Assembly (NCBI GenBank): GCA_034696485.1
Contig: JAQIWT010001276.1
Location: 1-11,554, forward strand
From: Isohypsibius dastychi
Lineage: Eukaryota > Tardigrada > Eutardigrada > Parachela > Isohypsibiidae
Length of the DNA stretch: 11,554 nt
Reading direction: 5' to 3'
In this document: one piece after another, positions 7,501-11,554 of the stretch
Numbering within the stretch: the stretch's first letter is position 1
Layout of the letters: each line of letters opens with the position of its first letter
Program-made: the position numbers and the translations under genes
The notes under the pieces: model-generated
Databases searched by the model: none
Told to the model about the DNA's origin: nothing
Seen by the model: the letters and a program-made list of their open reading frames with translations, nothing else

Positions 7501-9127
7501 TGTTCGAGCGCGAGAGCATGTGTGAATTTTATAAACGATAAACGTAAACATTTCTTCGAGTGCGAACCTGTCCGTGTGACTGAACTAAAGACACCTCATG
7601 CAGCTGTCGGTGGCCAGAAACAACGGAAGAAGTCAGCGATTCGGCCAATAAAATCACGGAAAAGTCTGTAATGATATGGTGGCAGTCATGTCGAAGAGTT
7701 GGATCACCAAAAGGAATGAAAATCCAGAGACTGGATGTGGTGCAAGCTCAAAACCAAATCCATGAGAAACTCCTCTAAATGAAGTTACCCTCAAAAGACA
7801 TTGTTATATTATTATAACATAGTTTTCGTCGCCGATAACGCCAGAAAACGACGCTTCAAAGAGAATCGTAATGACACTAGTTTTGGAAATACAAAATGAT
7901 TTTATAATAATTTATGAGATAACTCATAATTGACGACAGCCAATTGATCACGAGACCCAAAACTGCGACAAGCATAGAACGTAGACGTACGTCTCCGCCA
8001 AGAAGAACCATCCGTCAGCACCATATCGATTGATCGACTGAACAGACCATAGTAGGTAAATGGTTCTTTTTGGCGGAGGCGTATCATTTTGTACGTAACG
8101 TACAACATGCAAAAACATGATTCTTTTCCAAAATTCACATTCGTTAGCACTTTCTAGCGATTGCTGCGTGCATCCGGCATTATTCCGTCATTGGCCAGTC
8201 TGAAGAAGCACAGCATTATCGCAGACAGTTCAAAAGCCTATATTATGTCCCCGCCCCCTGAAATTTCCTGTTCCTTTAATCTGAGTTCTTCACAACATTT
8301 CCTTTGCCTAGCTTAATATTGCCGTAAATAGGGCGGGGTCCACAAAATGCACACCACCTCTAACCCCCCCCCCCCTCCCCCTATCAATTTAAATTTCACG
8401 ACAATGGATGGTCAGAAGAACTAAGTAAACCAATGGCAGCACTGTCTTATCTAATCTGCCACGAACGGGAACTGCATGATATCAACAACCACGCGAAATT
8501 GACAATAACAAAAATCATAAGACTCTCAATTGTTACTGGCGGGAGATGACCTTATTCTTCTACTCAAGTGTTGATAAAAAGTTGGAACAATACAGTGCGG
8601 GGAAATCATATGTACACTTACTTACCATTGACTGCCTCATTACCCTTTCCAACAATAGCTGCAACCAGGTGTTCGGCCTCATCCATTGGGTCATTATCCA
8701 GAACACATTTTACAAATACATCACGTGCCGACATGTTCGTGGTGTGGTCGCTTGCGATTTTGCCGTATTTTTGCATGAGGCTGCCAAGTTTCAGCTTGAC
8801 ATCTTCGTAGGTTTTCAGAGTCCTGACTTCGGTACTTAAACGTTGGAAGTCCGCTGTCAAGCCCGCTTTCACTTGAGAGTCCGGTTTCGAGTCGCCAATG
8901 TGGTGTTTCAGTAATGTATCTATCTCGAGTAGTTGCTCATCCCCAGTGTTGGTGAAGAAGCTTCTGATCCTCGCTTTCCGGGCTGCTGACTGTTCTCTAT
9001 CCAATGGATCGATCAAATCAAAGCCTTTGATGGTGGCAGTTGCAAGTATATCCAATAAAAACTTTTGGGTGACACTTTGGATGGCGCCAATCCCTACTGC
9101 GGACGCCACCGTTACCAGCACTTCCAT
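3935..9127 (-). CDS. Three-exon gene for a 750-residue pseudokinase with a helical N-terminus
   Basis: I infer one spliced gene from exons 9127-8626, 5852-4680 and 4512-3935. Donor GTAAGT after base 8626 leaves one coding base; the acceptor TTTGACAG before 5852 supplies two, forming a Gly codon. Donor GTAAAG after 4680 and acceptor GTACAG before 4512 again form a Gly codon and recreate the kinase hinge motif EFQAGGTLANW. The total of 2253 nt is divisible by three and ends in TAA. The start is the first ATG (9127-9125), with G at -3 and +4; an in-frame stop lies about 75 nt upstream with no other ATG between. Residues 1-170 are predicted helical with a hydrophobic start, 170-475 are unrecognised, and 477-735 are a protein kinase fold lacking catalytic residues. 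Role is unknown; signalling or scaffolding is inference. Extra exons inside the long first intron cannot be excluded. Confidence 0.8.
4680..5852 (-). CDS. Pseudokinase gene exon 2: middle region and kinase N-lobe
   Basis: This exon encodes residues 169-558 and part of codons 168 and 559. Residues 169-290 are charged and helical (EQILETLLEALTIKLFYYKY, then a KKFESWIQLVDRI stretch). Residues 290-470 mix beta-like and helical segments and match no domain I can name. From about residue 477 the kinase N-lobe begins. The VAIK-type motif is FVVK, with the beta-3 lysine kept at residue 502. An alphaC-beta4 segment follows (LAHTNVSRY, matching the common LxHPNIVRY), then beta-5 ending in IIMEF before the hinge. 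The Gly-rich loop is not obvious: EEILVPHEKSAQIYKI lacks the GxGxxG pattern. No ATG lies near the 5' end of this block, which supports its being an internal exon. Confidence 0.85.
6075..7427. mobile_element. Non-autonomous element with long terminal inverted repeats, in intron 1
   Basis: The left end (about 6075-6300) and right end (about 7200-7427) are imperfect inverted copies. Two blocks are perfect: GCCGACAGAATT (6086-6097 against 7403-7414) and a 24 bp block (6123-6146 against 7361-7384) centred on CACTTTCGTCGG. Similarity continues inward through iterated short motifs of the form GGACARTTTGGAGG. A second weaker pair around CCGGAGGC lies near 6484 and 7000. The interior has no credible transposase reading frame, so this is MITE- or foldback-like. 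Exact ends and a target-site duplication are uncertain: similarity fades in ATGCGC/ATACGC with a small indel. Confidence 0.75.
6186..6330. repeat. Subterminal iterated GGACARTTTGGAGG motifs, left arm
   Basis: About eight to nine degenerate copies of a 13-16 nt motif (for example GGACAGTTTGGAGG and GGACAATTTGGAGG) follow each other in one direction. The right arm (7220-7335) carries the inverted counterpart. Such subterminal repeats are common near ends of cut-and-paste DNA transposons and can be transposase binding sites; that role is inference here. Confidence 0.65.
7993..8078. repeat. Foldback: 19 bp inverted repeat with 48 bp loop
   Basis: CTCCGCCAAGAAGAACCAT (7993-8011) is inverted at 8060-8078 with one mismatch. 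It lies in intron 1 of the pseudokinase gene, outside the larger inverted-repeat element. It may be a separate tiny element or a structured intron segment; no coding capacity is seen. Confidence 0.6.
8363..8383. repeat. C-rich homopolymer tract in intron 1
   Basis: A long run of C interrupted by one T lies in intron 1 of the pseudokinase gene; length is likely polymorphic or error-prone. Confidence 0.6.
8626..9127 (-). CDS. Pseudokinase gene exon 1: hydrophobic N-terminus and helical region
   Basis: This exon encodes residues 1-167 plus the first base of codon 168. Residues 3-20 (VLVTVASAVGIGAIQSVT) carry no charged residue and are followed by an amphipathic stretch, so the protein starts with a hydrophobic helix. 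It could be a membrane-contacting helix or the first helix of a bundle; it does not look like a clear cleavable signal peptide. The remainder is rich in Lys, Asp, Glu and Leu with few prolines, as in helical bundles, including a coiled-coil-like stretch around LTADFQRLSTEVRTLKTYED. The exon ends at a textbook donor, GTAAGTAAG; reading through it would meet a stop two codons later. Open frames on the opposite strand here are antisense shadows. I recognise no family by sequence. Confidence 0.75.
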
Positions 9128-9231
9128 GACAAAGCTCACAGCGACCCACTTGAGCTCGATGTCTTTCGAGGCCGGTGAAAATGAAGAATGCGATGTGAAT
9201 TATGTGCGTGAGTCCGGTAGATTCAGCTCAG

Positions 9232-9287
9232 GTTATCTCAAAACATGTGGTGACGGTCAACAAGCATAGTTACCTGCATGAGATAAC
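9232..9287. repeat. Inverted repeat upstream of the pseudokinase start
   Basis: GTTATCTCA (9232-9240) is perfectly inverted at 9279-9287, about 105-160 bp upstream of the start codon. A donor-like CAG/GTAACT reading on the minus strand within it could belong to a 5' untranslated exon; both ideas are weak. Confidence 0.35.
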
Positions 9288-10225
9288 AGGTGGTAATGCA
9301 CACTGTACTTTGCTGCTGGTTTTCACTATTCAGCGCGTGAGATACCGTAGTGAAGAATTTCTTGTATTGATATGAGAAAATTGTTTAGACATTCCCAACG
9401 TTACCGACGGAAATAAATATTTTGTCCACCCCAACATTTGTTAACTCATATGGGATCTCAGGCAGATTTAAAATGTTTCAACAGGTTTTCCTGATTGCTC
9501 GACTGGCCCCAGTGTATAGAAACGTTTTAAGCCACACCTACCAGAGACTCCTATGTTGTAATCTTTCAAACAATTCAAACCCTGATTTGAATTCGAATGA
9601 GATATTTCATTTTTCGGGATGTACAGGAATGAGCTCGATCAAGAATACAAGCCACTCGCGCCCCTTCGGGCCGCGAGTAGCCACGAAGCGACTTTCAATT
9701 TTCATTTTTCGGACTTGCGCATTGAAAATGCATAGAGGTTTTACAATACATAACGGTACATAGCAAACATACATAGCGATTTTCGGTACATGACTTAACG
9801 GAATGTTCTTCCGGAATCTAGTTTGGAAATTGACATTGATAGCTCAAAAATTCAGTTGAACTGCGGGGAACAGGACAGAGATTGGGAAATTGACTGTTAC
9901 GATCTTTTTGCATCTTGGGTAGAGTCTCGATGAACTATTTCAAAAATATTGAAGAACTACGTCCCTAAAATCAATTATACCTAGAAGTCCCGAAACTTTG
10001 GAATTACTACAGGCGCCCCTTTCATGTCAATATTCCGAAGTTTTAGATTATTGAAGGGTCAGCATCATCTGAGTCCACCACTGTTCGAATCAACCAAAAG
10101 GAACCAGTGAGATGGTTTTAGCTCGTTCAGAAAGAAGTGGTTGTCTTGCTTTTGTCCGCATATCACACAAAGTGAAAGATGGAAAACCTTGGTGTCACAA
10201 AAAGGGCTCACAACCATAACCTCAA
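9288..10225. other. Upstream noncoding stretch
   Basis: No supported gene. It contains the hairpin at 9654-9678 and short open frames without domains. A promoter for the pseudokinase gene may lie in its left part, but I see no clear TATA box or initiator. Confidence 0.5.
9654..9678. repeat. GC-rich hairpin
   Basis: ACTCGCG (9654-9660) pairs with CGCGAGT (9672-9678), with CCC/GGG pairing further in. It is similar in form to the ACTCATGCCCC hairpins near 1285. Confidence 0.55.
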
Positions 10226-10228
10226 TGA

Positions 10229-10510
10229 GCACCAGACCTGGCCCGTTTTCCAATTGCGGTAAACCGCTCCCGTTCCGTTAGATTGAGCACTCTGGAAGCT
10301 GGTTCCACAGAGCAAAATACCGAATCACGCCGATACTCAAAAGACCAAATCGATGCAAAATTACCACTTCCAAACAAAGCCGCATTGACGGTGAAAAAAC
10401 TGGTCGATGAACTGAAACGAATGATCTGTTCAGACGCTACAGAAGTGGAGAACCATCTGTCCAATTTGCCTGTGAGACCAATACTTGGTTGGAGTGGTCA
10501 GAAGCTCTGA
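10229..10510 (+). CDS. Possible exon or gene fragment, unrecognised
   Basis: An open frame of about 93 codons runs from a stop at 10226 to TGA at 10508-10510 without a convincing ATG start. Its later part (DQIDAKLPLPNKAALTVKKL, then VDELKRMICSDATEVENHL) has a balanced, protein-like composition. A pyrimidine-rich acceptor-like CCGTTCCGTTAG ends just before 10283, so 10283-10510 could be a terminal exon. I do not recognise the family, and chance openness remains possible. Confidence 0.25.
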   Translation, partial: APDLARFPIAVNRSRSVRLSTLEAGSTEQNTESRRYSKDQIDAKLPLPNKAALTVKKLVDELKRMICSDATEVENHLSNLPVRPILGWSGQKL

Positions 10511-11134
10511 AGTACAAACACAAAAACGGGACGTTTGTATTGGTATTAGAATGAATTTAGAGACGTCCCTAAACAATTTCATAACATGAAGCACTACAGT
10601 GAAACAGGGTCTTCAATGGGAACGGCGATAGTGAAACATGAACTGATTTCCTCCAAAAAAAATTGCGAAGAAGACTTCAGATCTCATGTGACCGCAGTGT
10701 ACTTCCACGAAAGATCTACCCCTCGTGAAAGTCTTTTGTATGTTCTATCAATGACTATACTCAGAATTTTAATTTTTGGCTAAGTGGTTGAGTAATCTGG
10801 GTGGACTATTCACTTGTCCTTTCAGGTTATTGCTATCCTTTCTTCGTACCCGGATTATTTGAATAATGAGCAATCGGACAAAAGTAAAGACTAATCCAGA
10901 TTCCAGATTCCAGATTCGAAAAAAAATATTTTTGCTTCTCTTATTTTATCATGTTCTGTGCCCTCGATTAAGGAATACTGCTAAAATACGTATTCTCTCC
11001 CCAATCCCGTAACAGATCTCCAATTTTTCATAAAATAAACGGCACTATACTCTGCACCATTCTACCGTAGAGGGTTTCGTCTCATTTAGCGGGAAGTGAA
11101 GTTTTCGTCCAGAGAAGAAAAGACGGCTAGACTA
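10511..11134. other. No supported gene
   Basis: Short open frames only (the longest about 65 codons, unrecognised). A small direct repeat of CCAGATTC occurs near 10900. Nothing else is supported. Confidence 0.55.
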
Positions 11135-11164
11135 CCCGGATTTGAGTCATCACTCAAATCCGGG
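11135..11164. repeat. Perfect 13 bp hairpin
   Basis: CCCGGATTTGAGT (11135-11147) is exactly inverted at 11152-11164 across a 4 nt loop (CATC). No T tract follows, and this is not a bacterial context, so it is not called a terminator. Confidence 0.75.
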
Positions 11165-11502
11165 GGCGGTGAGTCATACAATCAACACCCGAAGCTGCGT
11201 TGAAAATCCAACGCTGTTTCATTTCGCGAAGGTGGCTCAAGAGATGTTGTGGTTTTTCGTTTCACCGTTTAATAACACAAACTCGGACTTTATTTGAAAT
11301 TATTTGTTCATGGATTACTTATTCGTACTGGATTGATTACTCTATCCAGGTAAGACACACTCTCTGAATCTTCATTGTGATTTTTGAATCACCATTTTTA
11401 TCGAACACCAACTACCACTGCAGTCTTATTCTTCACTTCGTTAAAATATGTGCAATTCAAGTGGACGGCTAATTTTCTATAGATGTGAATCACGTTCACG
11501 CC
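11165..11502. other. No supported gene
   Basis: Noncoding in appearance; no repeat or RNA gene noted before the palindromes at the right edge. Confidence 0.55.
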
Positions 11503-11534
11503 ACATCACGCGCGTGATGAAATGTGCGTGATGT
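11503..11534. repeat. Nested palindromes of ACATCACGC
   Basis: CATCACGCGCGTGATG (11504-11519) is a perfect 16 bp palindrome. A further inverted copy, GCGTGATGT, at 11526-11534 matches ACATCACGC at 11503-11511. The window ends 20 bp later, so the extent is unknown. Confidence 0.65.
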
Positions 11535-11554
11535 AGTAACTACGTCGGGCTGAC

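Noticed and set aside
7902-8150. 82-codon minus-strand open frame
   Set aside because: Lies in intron 1 across the foldback; no family resemblance and no phase-matched splice sites that I could identify.
8546-9269. Plus-strand open frames over exon 1 of the pseudokinase gene
   Set aside because: They are antisense to an exon with an ATG in good context and a strong splice donor, and show no domain.
10078-10098. tRNA T-loop-like GTTCGAATC
   Set aside because: The flanking bases do not form the 5 bp T stem and no anticodon or acceptor stem can be found.
11127-11164. Helitron 3' end (hairpin followed by CTAG on the minus strand)
   Set aside because: The hairpin-to-CTAG distance is only 4 nt instead of roughly 10-12, and the next base is not T; no Helitron 5' end was seen.

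Overview
The window looks like nuclear DNA from an animal, most likely an invertebrate; I cannot name the species. Evidence: coding exons are interrupted by GT-AG introns whose phases match on both sides, there is one multi-exon kinase-like gene and a decayed intron-containing PIF1-like helicase, and most of the sequence is noncoding with minisatellites, palindromes and a transposon-like element. Nothing points to bacteria or phage: no operons and no ribosome binding sites.

Layout. 1-1000 holds no convincing gene. 1080-1370 is a cluster of short inverted and direct repeats. 1430-1610 is a minisatellite with eight copies of ACCGGAAGT. 1994-3615 (minus strand) is the 3' part of a PIF1-family helicase gene: the second RecA-like lobe followed by an acidic tail of about 40-residue repeats. 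It lacks the first motor lobe and its frame is broken, so I call it a pseudogene or dead-element remnant. 3774-3864 is a cluster of ATCCATGGAT palindromes. 3935-9127 (minus strand) is the main gene: three exons (9127-8626, 5852-4680, 4512-3935), exactly 2253 nt including the stop, 750 residues. Intron 1 is about 2.8 kb and contains a roughly 1.35 kb element with long terminal inverted repeats (about 6075-7427) and a smaller foldback (7993-8078). Upstream of the gene, 9200-11554 is mostly noncoding, with one weak possible exon (10229-10510) and several palindromes.

The main gene encodes a protein with a hydrophobic N-terminal helix, a helical region, a middle region I do not recognise, and a C-terminal protein kinase fold resembling MAP3K-like kinases. 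The catalytic Asp of HRD, the catalytic-loop Lys and Asn, and the Asp of DFG are all replaced, while the beta-3 Lys is kept. It is therefore a predicted pseudokinase. A helical N-terminus joined to a dead kinase recalls the layout of MLKL, but this is a similarity of arrangement only and homology is untested. No functional link between this gene and the helicase remnant is visible; they merely share a strand.
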